This document shows positions 23,858 to 33,665 of a stretch of DNA of 64,000 nucleotides, in pieces. The translations under genes and the position numbers were made by a program. The stretch's first letter is position 1. Each line of letters opens with the position of its first letter. Origin of the DNA: Salticus scenicus (Eukaryota; Arthropoda; Arachnida; Araneae; Salticidae). Below the pieces are notes generated by a model. That model searched no databases. It was not told the DNA's origin and worked only from the letters and a program-made list of their open reading frames with translations. The stretch spans positions 101,726,436 through 101,790,435 of the forward strand of contig OZ005662.1 of the NCBI GenBank assembly GCA_963930645.1. Direction: 5' to 3'.

Positions 23858-24949
23858 TTTTTACTTTCTTCTATATGTAATATAGAGAAAGTATTGGATT
23901 CGCGAAAATTTTCAACCTCCGCTTTTTGACGGATCTACACGTTTTGGGGTGTCCTGAACACGAATTGATAGTTTTAAAAAAATGTCTGTCTGTGTGTCTG
24001 TGTGTCTGTCTGTCTGTCTGTCTGTGGTTTAGTGTTTTCACCGTATCTCACGAACCAATGAATGAAATTCAACCAAACTTGGTATATAGTTGGACCCTGG
24101 CGGGGCATTGTGCTGATTAGATTTTGGGATCAATAGCCCATCAGTTGGCGCTGTGATCGCATTTTATGTAAATTTTTAACATGGCAGTATAGGACAAATT
24201 TTCGTATTTTTCACCGTATCTCACGAACTAATGAATGAAATTCAACCAAACTTGGTATATAGTTGGAACCTGACGGGGCATGGTGCTTATTAGATTTGGG
24301 GATCAATCGTCCAGCAGGTGGCGCTGTGATCGCAAAATTTCGTATGTCACACCGTATCTCACGAACCGATGAATGAAATTGAACCAAACTTGGTGTATAG
24401 TTGGACCCTGACATGGAAAGGGTCTGATTAGATTTTGGGATCAATCGCCCGGCAGATGGCGCTGTGATCGCATTTTATGTAAACTTTTAACATGGCAGCA
24501 TAGGACAAAATTTCGTATAAATGTACATAATGAGCGTTATTTTAAACTTGTGATTGTAAAATTAATATGAATTATTGATAATAGTAGTAGTTAACTACGA
24601 AAAAAATTTTGTGCATGTGGGGGCACCGGTTCCAAATTTTCAAGATGGGTATCTTTCGAAAGATCTCGTCAATAGCTTTAAAACGAATGGTTGAACTATA
24701 AATCTGTGATAATTTAAAACAAAGTTATCGATTTTTTTTACTTTTAACAAAAAAAAAAACCAGAAAAAAAATCGTATTTTTTTTTTTTTTTTTTTTTAAT
24801 ATTGTTACTGGTTGAATATGTATTACTTTTAACAAAAAAAAATTAGAAAAAAATCGTATTTTTTTTTTTTTTTTTTAAATATTGTTATTGATTGAATATG
24901 TATATAGGAAAATATAGAAGAAAGTCTTGTGGTGGCCACAACATACTAG
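23858..24949 (+). mobile_element. Helentron/DINE-1-like non-autonomous element
   Basis: The 5' end carries ACTTTCTTCTATAT (from 23,863) forming a hairpin with ATATAGAGAAAGT. The same motif is inverted near the 3' end (ATATAGAAGAAAGT, 24,912-24,925). It is followed by a perfect hairpin TTGTGG-TGG-CCACAA (24,927-24,941) and the terminus CATACTAG, after which host T residues follow. Subterminal inverted repeats with the 3' one set inward, a terminal hairpin, no target duplication, a central GTCT/GTGT microsatellite (23,983-24,026) and internal tandem units match the Helentron-derived DINE-1/HINE plan. It has no coding capacity. Related copies lie at 60,607-61,404 (minus), 22,070, 31,483, 26,570 and 7,480. 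Confidence 0.7.
24034..24515 (+). repeat. Three internal tandem units of the Helentron-like element
   Basis: Three units begin CACCGTATCTCACGAAC (about 24,039, 24,213 and 24,350). They continue through GAATGAAATTCAACCAAACTTGG, GTTGGACCCTG, GATTAGATTTTGGGATCAAT and GGCGCTGTGATCGCA. Units 1 and 3 also contain CATTTTATGTAAA and AACATGGCAG; unit 2 is shortened. Pairwise identity is high by eye. Confidence 0.8.
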
Positions 24950-25483
24950 TTTTATATACTTTTCTGCGGTAAATTTAGAATTAAAAAACTAAAATTGAAG
25001 CACAAATTAAAATATTATTTACATAAGCTTCATTTTGAAAATAATTTGTATTACATTTTTACTCATCATAGAAATTTAATTAAAATATTCTAGCAATTAT
25101 ATTTTTGCAAGTAAATGTAATATTAAAAAATAACACATTAATTCGCAATCTTTTCTTTAATTAAAGTTCATTTTGAAGTTGTACAACCATCGTAATGAAA
25201 CATTTCTGAAATTACTTTAAAAATATGCGATTTTACTTTCTTTTCTTTTAGAAGCATAGTTTTAATTTTAACAAAAGTTTTGTATTCCGAGAAACGGGAT
25301 TAAGTTTAGAATATTTAGGAAATGAAATGTATTAAAATTGTTGTTTGTTACAACAAAATAAAGACTATGATTTTAATAAGTTTATGGTTTTGAGGGGGAA
25401 ATTTAGTTTTACATGAAAAGTTTTATGTTACTAACCCTAAAAAAAATATTAGACAAATAAAGAAAAGAGGATTTGTATATGTA
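24950..25483. other. AT-rich DNA, nothing recognised
   Basis: No gene or clear repeat seen. Confidence 0.5.
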
Positions 25484-25906
25484 GGGTAAGGGCATCAGTG
25501 ATTGGCACTTTTAGAGCAATCTCTCATGTTTTTAATGTTTCAGTCATCAGAAAATATTTTTAGAAATCTTAAGTTTATACATATGGCATGAAAGACATTC
25601 AGAACCACATATATGTTAAAATATATACATTTAACAATTATTTTTTTTATGAATTTTTATTTGATATCCACTCAATATTCCAGTAATTGGCACTGTCAGT
25701 TTTTCATTTTATCAGTAATTGGCCCCCTATGTTCCAGTGTTTGACACTGGTAGTTTTTCATTTTACCAGTTATTAGCCCAGTGTTTGACATAAAATGTGA
25801 AAATTCTTATATGTAAAATATATGATTTTATTATTTTTCTTATTTAATAATTATTTCGAGATAGATATCAATTACTGGAGCATGTCAATCACAAGAGCAC
25901 CTACCC
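25484..25906. mobile_element. TA-flanked MITE with GGGTAAGGGCA ends
   Basis: The left end GGGTAAGGGCATCAGTGATTGGCA and the right end TGTCAATCACAAGAGCACCTACCC are imperfect inverted repeats of about 24 bp, each next to TA (25,482-25,483; 25,907-25,908). Inside, a unit CAGTAATTGGCACT..AGTTTTTCATTTTA is duplicated (25,681-25,760) and echoes the terminal ATTGGCAC motif. Non-coding; Tc1/mariner/pogo-type by target site. Confidence 0.75.
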
Positions 25907-26569
25907 TATAAGTTTCCTTTCTTTCTTTTTTTTCCTTTTTTCTTTTTTTTTCAAATTATTAGTGAAAATGCATGTCCAAACTAATATTTGGACACTTTCT
26001 TAATTAGACGTTTTTGTCGAATATCTAAGGAAATTTTTGACGGATTCTTTTAGAACTTCAGGGGTGTTCAGAATATGTTATATCTAAAATATTTTTAAAA
26101 AATGCTTTGTTGCGAAAGTGCATAATTTAAAGAATATATACTGTACAGTAGCATTCTGTAAAACATAATATTTGAAATGTATTTTTAGCTGTACAGATGA
26201 GATTATCATGCTTCTTAAAATTGTCCATAAACATTTTTATATAAAAGAATGGAGATGTATGGAGATGTAAAGACTTCTTAAACAACATCGATAGTTTTTT
26301 TGTAAATTTCATGAATTAACATGCATGATTTTCAAATCAATGAAATACCATTTTTAGAAAGCTTGAATTACTACAATCGTTAGTTAAAATTTACTCTCAT
26401 TAAATTTATTTTTAAAAATTTTGCCTTATTCTGCCATATTAAAAATAGAATATAGAATAACCTGTTAAGCGATTGATCGCCAAATGTATTAGCACCAGTG
26501 TAGGATAAGCCAAACTAAATACTAAGTTTGCTTAAATTTCTTTTGTGTTATACAGCGTTCACAAAATTT
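25907..26569. other. AT-rich DNA, nothing recognised
   Basis: T-rich run near 25,921-25,951. The segment 25,975-26,130 is weakly similar (inverted) to 20,600-20,700. No gene recognised. Confidence 0.45.
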
Positions 26570-26715
26570 GTGATGCACACGCAGGCAGGCATTTTCTCAA
26601 AATCGTCGAATCATGTTGAGGGCAGTGTAAAATGTGTAAATCTATTGAAAACCGCAGATCCAAGTTTTTCAGGAATACAATATTTTTTTCTCATACATAT
26701 AGAAAAAAAAATGTT
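26570..26715 (-). repeat. Fragment of the Helentron-like family
   Basis: GCAGGCAGGCATTTTCTCAAAATCGTCGAATCATGTTG, then AAAATGTGTAAATCTATTGAAAACCG and AGGAATACAATA parallel the segment 61,260-61,380 of the minus-strand copy there (CAGACATTTTCTAAAAATGG, AAAACGTGCAAATCCATCAAAAG, CGAATCCAATA). The 73-codon frame 26,528-26,749 spanning it is not a gene. Confidence 0.55.
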
Positions 26716-26958
26716 ATATACTAGAAATTATACAGCTAATTACTTATAAATCTTAAATATTTTTTAACAAATTTTAAATTAGTCGGATGAGCTTTATTAA
26801 CTCTGTAGCTGTACGTACTGACCTACGTTCAGAGACTAGAACTTCTTTTGTCTCTGTAAGAAGGTCGCATTGACCTTTCCGGAACTAAAACTATTATGTT
26901 GCTTATACAAAATCTGCATTTAAAAGCCCTTTTACTACATTTTGCAATGAAATATAAT

Positions 26959-27550
26959 GTTGCGTACTTGGGATACGGGATTTGTCTGAGAATGAAAGAC
27001 GAATCTTGCAGAGGCTTAAAAGTTTATTAAAAGAAAATTCTAGAAGAATACAGGTCTATAAACCAAGTATCAACTTCTTTTTCACCAGAAAATACAGCTT
27101 AAATAACAGCTGACAACCTCAAATTCGCAGCTTAAACTGTAGCATAGCATTAACACACTAAAGAGCAACTAAAGAGTCTCAGAGCTCTTTACGCAGCAAT
27201 CATTGCCTTGGCGAAACTGACTGACTTGGCGCGATTCAATTCCTTTTATACCCGTGCAGAAAATTGAGAATAATGCGGAAACTTCCCAACCAATCAAGTT
27301 AGAGCTCAGATATTTGGTATATCGATAATAAGGATTTTCTCGCCAATGTCGCCATAAAAATCGCCAAATTTGGCGCAAAAGCCATTACCTGCCTTAATAA
27401 AGCTTTTTCACGGGTTTTTTTTTTAAGGAAAAATAAGCTATTTTAACGCGGAAACATTCTAGAAATGCTGAAAATTAACATTTTACAACTTCACTGATCT
27501 TCTTTGAAAGATTTTGCATAGAAATTGTTCGTTTTTACAAATTCGTAACA
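26959..27550 (-). mobile_element. Solo LTR related to the Gag-Integrase element
   Basis: The 592-bp segment begins TGTTGCGTACTTGGG and ends TTCGTAACA, the reverse complement of an LTR running TGTTAC..CGCAACA. It shares with the element at 53,335 the blocks GAGAATGAAAG, TATAAACCAAGTATCAACTTC, CAATTAGAACT-like text, ATAAGGATTTTCTCGCCAA and TCGCCAAATTTGGCGC (all given on the plus strand). A perfect 4-bp target duplication ATAA flanks it (26,955-26,958 and 27,551-27,554). There is no internal region, so it formed by recombination between the LTRs of a former full element. On the minus strand a TATA box lies at 27,244-27,250 and the poly(A) signal (TTTATT on plus) at 27,023-27,028. Confidence 0.88.
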
Positions 27551-27554
27551 ATAA

Positions 27555-28301
27555 TGTGACAATGTTTTACTACCCTAAAAAAAAAAAAAAATGAATAAAA
27601 GCTATTACACTTTTAAAGCTTTTTAGTTTTGTGTTAAAACCAAACATTTAAAATTTTTCTATGCGACAATTTAAAAAGTATTTTTTCCTTGTTTTAAATC
27701 GATTTTTTCTTTTGTATTTGGTAGATATAAGTACTACTCCCCAATTTAAGAAATTGTGCATCAAAGGAAATCAAATGAAGAAGTCAATTTAAACGCGAGT
27801 GGAGCTGACGAGAAAGGGTAGTTGTTTCACTTTTTTCACCTGATGAAGGAACTTGCTATTAATTTGACTTAAACAGCTGTTTTGAGTTTTATGTAATTTA
27901 TGCTTTTCACTCACAAAGTTATTTTTTTTTTTAGTAATTATTTGAATTTAATCAACTCAACAAATATTTCAACAAAATAATTCTGGAAAATTGCAGATGT
28001 TTATTTTTTTTTACCTTTTGCATATTTCTGATCAGCTATATTAATAGCCATATTTGACAGTAGTTTTGCATTTTTCAAAAGAAAATATGGAATAAAAGTT
28101 AAAAGGTTAAAAGGGCACTAGTATCAATAAATGAAAATAAAACAGTATAATTCGCATTGATTTGACATATTCTTATAATATTGTTAAATAATAACTTAAA
28201 AAAACCATTTAAAAGATCTCTAGAACATCATCGCAAAACGTTAAATCCTCACCCTGCACCAATTGAGCTGTTGCAGTAAAAGTTATTTCACAATCAAAAT
28301 G

Positions 28302-28336
<35 letters not shown>

Positions 28337-28737
28337 ATTTTTATTTATTTCATTTAAAGTTCGGTTTTGGCAACAAAATTTTCGATTTGCCGACAAATTT
28401 GGTGACTTAGTGATCAAATTATGAAAAAAAAACAGTGTAGGTTTTCTGAAGTTTGGAAGTTTTATGATGAATAGAAGCCGATTTCTGGAAATATCCCTTA
28501 AATTCTAACACGGAATTCATGAAAACCGCTCCAAATTACAGTCGCTAAGCATTGTAAATAACAATGGTACTACGACCAACTATTAGAGTGTTGTTCAGAG
28601 AGCTATTCGGAGTGACTGTAATTTTAAGACTTTTTGAATTTTCGAAATTTGTCCGTGAATCCGCGAAATTCCTGCTCTGTGATACTTGAAGCTGTTTGCT
28701 TTACTTTTGTGGAACTAAGTGGCTCTTTTTTTTGGAC
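27555..28737. other. AT-rich DNA, nothing recognised
   Basis: A runs at 27,578-27,591 and 28,300-28,332. A short inverted motif (ATTACAGTCGCT at about 28,536 and AGTGACTGTAATTTTA at 28,610) may be a tiny element. No gene recognised. Confidence 0.4.
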
Positions 28738-29420
28738 TGATTCCAAAACATTCATCGACTTTTGTGATACGAGCAACAGCTTTATTGGACTTGCTTCGAG
28801 AATATTCTTTGAATTGAGAGTACTGCACTGAGAAGGAATTCTGTGACTGACATTTAGAAACTAAAACTTGTCTCTAGTAAAAATAGTTCCATGTCATTCA
28901 TATAAATTTTAGTTTCCTTTACCAGCGAGTTCTAAAATCCCCTGTTAGAATTCTAGATGGTTTTTCTATATTATGGTGGTCAAACTTTAAAAAAAGTCTA
29001 AATTAAAGAAGTGGGTTCTAGTAACTATAATCTTGATTTATGACAGAATTTTAGAAAATCAAGCGAGAGTTTCTCGCATTACAAAGAATTCATAATATTC
29101 ATAATATTCATAATATTGTTTCACCGTCTAGAAAATTATAGACTAGAATTTCTCGATCATTTCGTCTATTCAGGTTATTTGTTTACCTTTTACGAATATC
29201 TCGTAAATCTACATTTTTAGTTCAGGGATACAGAAAATGACTACTTATTCGTACGTATTCGAGGCGGTATATATTTTTTTTCTCGGAGGATAAGAGTGAT
29301 TCTAGAATATTCGTCGACTTTTGTGATACGAATGAGAGATTTATTGGACTGCTTGGACAGTACTCATTGAATTAACAATATTATTGGATTATTTGGAGAA
29401 TATTCCTTGAATCAATAGTT
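28738..29420. repeat. About 80-bp direct repeats flanking a mobile element
   Basis: The sequence GATTCCAAAACATTCATCGACTTTTGTGATACGAG.. TTTATTGGACTTGC.. TTGAATTGAGAGTAC (28,738-28,822) is repeated on the far side of the 28,826-29,288 element (29,299-29,375). A shorter third piece follows (TTATTGGATTATTTGGAGAATATTCCTTGAAT, 29,381-29,412). The element appears to have inserted in or next to a local tandem repeat. The frame at 28,634-28,831 is not a recognisable protein. Confidence 0.6.
28826..29288 (+). mobile_element. CACTGA...CAGTG 460-bp element, copy 1
   Basis: It starts CACTGAGAAGGAATTCTGTG and ends GAGGCGGTATATATTTTTTTTCTCGGAG. It is collinear with 50,720-51,176 and, inverted, with 31,743-32,208. 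Shared blocks are AAATAGTTCCATGTCAT, GTTAGAATTCTAGA, CTATAATCTTG, AAATCAAGCGAGA, TTGTTTCACC and ATTTCGTCTATTCAG. A TTCATAATA run at 29,090-29,117 is private to this copy. Non-coding. The terminal bases have decayed. Confidence 0.8.
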
Positions 29421-30398
29421 ATGTTGTTCTGTATCGAGAGGTTGAGTTATATAAAGTGCATTCTTCGACTAGAATATTCTTGTTTCTTTAAAACTATTAT
29501 TTTCTTCACATCAGAAAGTCGACAAATTTTCGACAAGCTACTATGAAGCTCGCATAAAAATTACAGTTTGAGTTCATTTTTTAATATTCGTTGAGTATAA
29601 TTAAAAATATATAGTATTGATAATTTGTCAAGGAGTAAATTTGTATTATTCAAGTAAAAAATATAAATATTCGGTTTCGAAACACTGTAATAAAAGGACA
29701 CTAGTATCTTTGAAATAGATAAAGAGTAAAATACACTGTTTTCTTATTATATTATATTACAATAAAAAAATATAATAAATGAATCTATAAATATTTTTTG
29801 AAAACTCATAATTTTTTAAACTCCTAAGAAGTATCTTATTATATCTTTTATTGTATAATTGAAGGAAACATTACTATTAATCCCTTTATCCATTGTTAGA
29901 TTAATTTGATTGATGCAGTATAAATTGCTTTATGCAATTGTAAATTAATTGTAATAATTGATTTGTAATAATCATGCTTGGAATGCAAACACTGAATTTG
30001 CGATATATAGTTATTATGTCTGCGATACAGTGTATGCTAATGAATATTGTTGAATAATGTTTAATAATTACGATACAATGTTGCATTATCATAATTTCGT
30101 GCATGTAGTCCGTCAAAGCAAAGTATATATATGTTAATAATTTTACACATCTTCAATTTTTAATGCAGAAAAATTAATCATGTTTTTAGCAATCTAATAT
30201 TCTAATAATACAATTTAAACATGAACAAAGCCTTTTTATTAAATTCTATTATTGATATTCTGATTGGAAATACATTGTCAGAGATTTGGATATTTAATTT
30301 AATATGAACAGAAATTCGTAATTGATAAAGAACTTCGTATCTTGTTAAAGAACAATTATAAATTATTTATGTCAAATTATGCGATAATTTTGATAATA
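29421..30398. other. AT-rich DNA, nothing recognised
   Basis: No domain-bearing frame. The 71-codon minus-strand frame at 29,901-30,116 is compositionally unremarkable AT-rich translation. Confidence 0.5.
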
Positions 30399-31456
30399 CA
30401 CTGGTGTTCAAAATTAAATCCCATTTTATTCTTTTGCTTATAACTTTTAAACATATAAACATATAAACATAAAATCTGGAAAGCATGTTCGTTATCATAT
30501 CATTAATTAAATTTTATATAAATTCAGCAAAAGTAATGAAGTTTAAAATAATACTTATTCAAATTTTCTCAAAAATTAGCTTTGAAAAAAGTGAAAAATT
30601 TCAACATTTTCGGAAAAGAAAACTTAATGAAAAATGGTCATAAGGATGCATTACTGATAGGTGAAAATGCACATGCATCCATGTGGTAGATTGAAACCGG
30701 TTTTTTCCTCCTGTATTCATTTTTCTGTTTCTTCTTTTTTTTCACGTGTGAATAACTTTTTAAAAAATATATTGGGTTGTTCGATAAATAATGTCGTTTT
30801 TTAAAACCTTCGCTTCTAAAAACCAAGGCTTCTTCGAACGTGGAATTTTTCAACTTACTGAAAGATGGCGTAAGGTTATCTAACAAAATGGTCAATATAT
30901 AATTGATTAATGTTTGTTGTTAATATAAATAAATTCACTTTGAAAAACATGAAAAAAAAAACGACATTATTTATCGAACAACCCAATACATACTAACATA
31001 AAAATTGGATAAGATGTCCATTATAAAATTATTTATCGACATTTGTATTATTCTGGTTATGCCCATAGTTTATACATTAGTAATTACATTTTTTCAAAAA
31101 GTCCCTTATAATAGTAAAAGAAAGGTGAATACAAAAAGAAAAATCTGAATTTAGTTTGACATTTGAAAGCATGTGCGTTATCATCTATCTATAATGCCTC
31201 CTTAACACTATTTTTCATTAGGTTTTTTTCTAAAATTGTTGAAAATTTTCATTTTATCCAAAACTTACTCATGAGAAAAAATAAATAATTATAAGTTCAA
31301 AAATTATTGCTTTTCTAAAGTTATACAAAATTTGATTAATGATATAATAACAAACATGTCATATAAATTTTGTGTTTATATGTTTATTTGTTTAAAAGTT
31401 ATGCGCAAAAGAAAAAACGAGAAAACAGGTTGTTGCTTTAATTTTGAACACCAGTG
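30399..31456. mobile_element. TA-flanked foldback element with long arms
   Basis: The left end CACTGGTGTTCAAAATTAAA and the right end TTTAATTTTGAACACCAGTG are perfect inverted repeats at the termini, flanked by TA (30,397-30,398; 31,457-31,458). Similarity continues inward as arms of roughly 300 bp (CTTTTGCTTATAACTTTTAAACA left, TGTTTAAAAGTTATGCGCAAAAG right; GCATGTTCGTTATCATATC and its counterpart). A mariner remnant is inserted at 30,772-30,986. Without it the element is about 841 bp. TA duplication suggests Tc1/mariner dependence. The 98-codon frame 31,332-31,628 crosses its border and is not a gene. Confidence 0.85.
30772..30986 (+). mobile_element. Internally deleted mariner, nested
   Basis: The 215-bp element has TTGGGTTGTTCGATAAATAATG at the left, its reverse complement at the right, and TA at both borders. 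Between the ends, plus-strand codons still read as the last part of a mariner transposase (a peptide of the type F-E-R-G-I-F-Q-L-T-E-R-W-R-K-V-I, about 30,833-30,880, then a stop and QNGQY). The rest of the gene, including the catalytic domain, is deleted. It sits inside the 30,399-31,456 foldback element and is therefore younger than it. Confidence 0.88.
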
Positions 31457-31742
31457 TATAATAATGTCTAATTATAGATATGCTAGTGGCTTTCAAAAAA
31501 ACTTTCTTTTATATCATGGATTATTAAATGGAAAGAATCGACAACTTTATTTTAAATTATCACAGATCTGTATTTCAACCGCTATTTTAAAGATACTGAG
31601 GAATTCTTTTGATAAATGCTTATATTGAAAATTCACATCCCCATAGGAGGGAAAGGGGAGAAGTGATGCTCCTACATATACAAAAAATTAATGCAGTTCC
31701 TGTGACGGAGACCTATAATATGTATTTCTGCTCAATCGGATA

Positions 31743-32208
31743 CACTGAAAGAAAATATATACATACCGCCTTTCTCTAGAATGAATAAGTGTTTTTTTTT
31801 TTTTAAATCCCTTTACTAGAAACATAGATTTCCGAGCTATGCGCATAAGCACGTCATTAAACTGAATAGACGAAATTATCGAGAATTTCTAGTGTACACA
31901 TTTCTAGATGATGAAACAATATTCTGAATTCTCTAAATATTCTGAATCATTTATATTGCGAGAAATTCTAGCTTGATTTTCTAGAATTGGGTAATAAACC
32001 AAGATTATAATTGCAGAAACCCGCGTCTTGTAGTCTCATTTATTTGCAGAGATTTTTAAATAACTTTGCCCTCGAGAATATAGGCAAACACTCTAGAATT
32101 CTAACAGGGGCTTCTAGAACTCCCTTTCCAAGGGGACTAGAATTTATAAGGATGACATGGGACTATTTTTTCTAGAGCCACAGTTTAGTTACAGAAATTT
32201 TTTCAGTG
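31743..32208 (-). mobile_element. CACTGA...CAGTG 460-bp element, copy 2
   Basis: It begins CACTGAAAGAAAATATATAC next to TA (31,741-31,742) and ends GAAATTTTTTCAGTG. Read on the minus strand it is collinear with the copies at 28,826 and 50,720. For example, TTTCTAGATGATGAAACAAT, GATTTTCTAGAATTGGGTAATAAACC and GGATGACATGGGACTATTTT are the complements of blocks in copy 3. It is nested in the Helentron-like composite. Confidence 0.85.
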
Positions 32209-32224
32209 AACGAAAAGGGTTCTA

Positions 32225-33510
32225 TGGCATTAGTATTGTTAAAAATAATGCAAAAAATTTGGAGTGACTCCAGTCGATTTTTCCAATATTAAGTAAGCAA
32301 TGGTTGCAGAGAAAAAGTAAAGTGAGAGTAGCCGTTAAAAGAAGAAAAAATTACAACAGGGTGTTTCAGTATTTTTCTTCATATAGTATGTTGTTTAATT
32401 TAACGTTATTGAACTTAAAATAATTTGGATCCATAGATCATAAAGATAAAGAATATATAGTTGTGTGCTTGTAAAAATCTGTAAGGGCAAGATTCACCAA
32501 AATATATTCATTCCGTGCAATAAGTTGTATAATGTTTCGTTGCGATAAGTTCCGACTTATAACTTGCATGTAACTTTTCAACTCAATTGGATAAGGCATT
32601 TAAACGCTGCCACACTTTTAAAAAATTGAGCCCATAATCCATAACGATAAAGAATTTTTCGTTGTGACCCTCTAAACAGACTATAAGTGCTAGATTCTCT
32701 AAAATTTATACAGTTCATGCGACAGTGACCAATAACATGTATATAAATTCTTAGTTCATTTCAATAAAATGTTTAGATGTTGTCGCACTTTAAATAATTT
32801 AAAACCATAGGCAAAAATATTTTTTCTTTGTATCCCAGTAAAAATCTATAAAGTCAATAAAATCAATACATTTCGTTCAATGGTTACCTGTAACATGTAT
32901 ATAAATTTTTACCTCAATTTAGTAAGGCATTTAGATGCTGTTGCCCTTTCAATAATTTCAGTCCACAAACCATAATGATAAAGAATTGTTTGTGTCCCTG
33001 TAAAAATCTATAAATGGTGGATTCACCATAATCCATACAGTTCATTTGAAGGTACAGTTCATTTGAAGGTTAATTTGAAGGTTTGTAGGTCTAACACTTT
33101 ATTTAAATAAACTGAAAATTTATACATATATTATAATGTGTAAATTTTCAGTTTATTTAAATAAAGTGTTAGACACTATTGCACTTTAAATAACTTGAGC
33201 CACAGACCACAATGATAAAACATATTTTATTGCGTCCCTGTAAAAAAATTATCCGTGCTAGATTCACCAAAATCTATATAGTTTGTGAGACGTTGACAGT
33301 AATATGTGTATAAATTTTCAGTTTATTTGAATAAGGTGTTTAGACATCGTCAAACTTTAAATAATTTGGACCCACAGATCATAATGATAAAAGAAATTTT
33401 TTTTTTGTGTCTCTGTAAAAAGTTATAAGTGATATTTACAAAAATCAATAAGGTAGTGCTATGGTGACCTGTAATATATATACAAACTTTCAGATCATTC
33501 GAAAAAAAGC
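32225..33510. repeat. Diverged tandem monomers of about 190 bp
   Basis: A lead segment (GGAGTGACTCCAGTCGATTTTT, 32,263) is followed by repeats. Each reads roughly: a word like CATAATGATAAAGAATTTTT, GTGTCCCTGTAAAAATCTATA, TTCACCAAAATCTATA, CAGTTCGTGCGACAGTGACC, ATAACATGTATATAAATTTTCAG, CTCAATTGAATAAGGCATTTAGATGC, TTGCACTTTAAATAATTTG. Starts lie near 32,440, 32,640, 32,810, 32,960, 33,205 and 33,375. The same lead segment and monomers occur at 60,270-60,606 and 61,405-61,540. Confidence 0.7.
33089..33174. repeat. 39-bp hairpin inside the tandem monomers
   Basis: GTCTAACACTTTATTTAAAT and AAACTGAAAATTTATACAT (33,089-33,127) pair with 33,136-33,174, with one mismatch and an 8-nt loop. The right arm is the normal monomer sequence. 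The left arm is an inverted copy of it, so a piece of monomer was duplicated head-to-head. Confidence 0.85.
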
Positions 33511-33665
33511 TCGGAGATGCTAGCTTGTTTACTCACACACATACACACATACATCAACATAAAAATTCCAAAAATTAACTTAGGGGGACATCAAAACGTA
33601 TAGATGCATGAAAATCTCAAAGTTGAATTTTTGTCATGATTACAAAATTTTCTTTACATAGTTTA

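Larger units (their letters stand above)
31483..33665 (-). mobile_element. Composite Helentron-like copy with expanded interior
   Basis: The left border CTAG (31,483-31,486), followed by AAACTTTCTTTTATAT, matches the 3' end of the family read on the minus strand. The blocks ATTTTAAATTATCACAGATCTGTA.. and GGAGGGAAAGGGGAGAAG..GCTCCTACATATAC match 60,820-60,965. The right part (33,590-33,660: CAAAACGTATAGATGCATGAAA, GAATTTTTGTCATGATTAC) matches the family's 5' part. The middle is occupied by a nested 466-bp element (31,743-32,208) and by 5-6 diverged monomers of about 190 bp. The composite reading is by collinearity; borders are approximate at the right. Confidence 0.5.

Noticed and set aside
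28533..28623. A 90-bp element with ATTACAGTC / GACTGTAAT ends
   Set aside because: The inverted match is only about 9-10 bp and no target duplication was seen.
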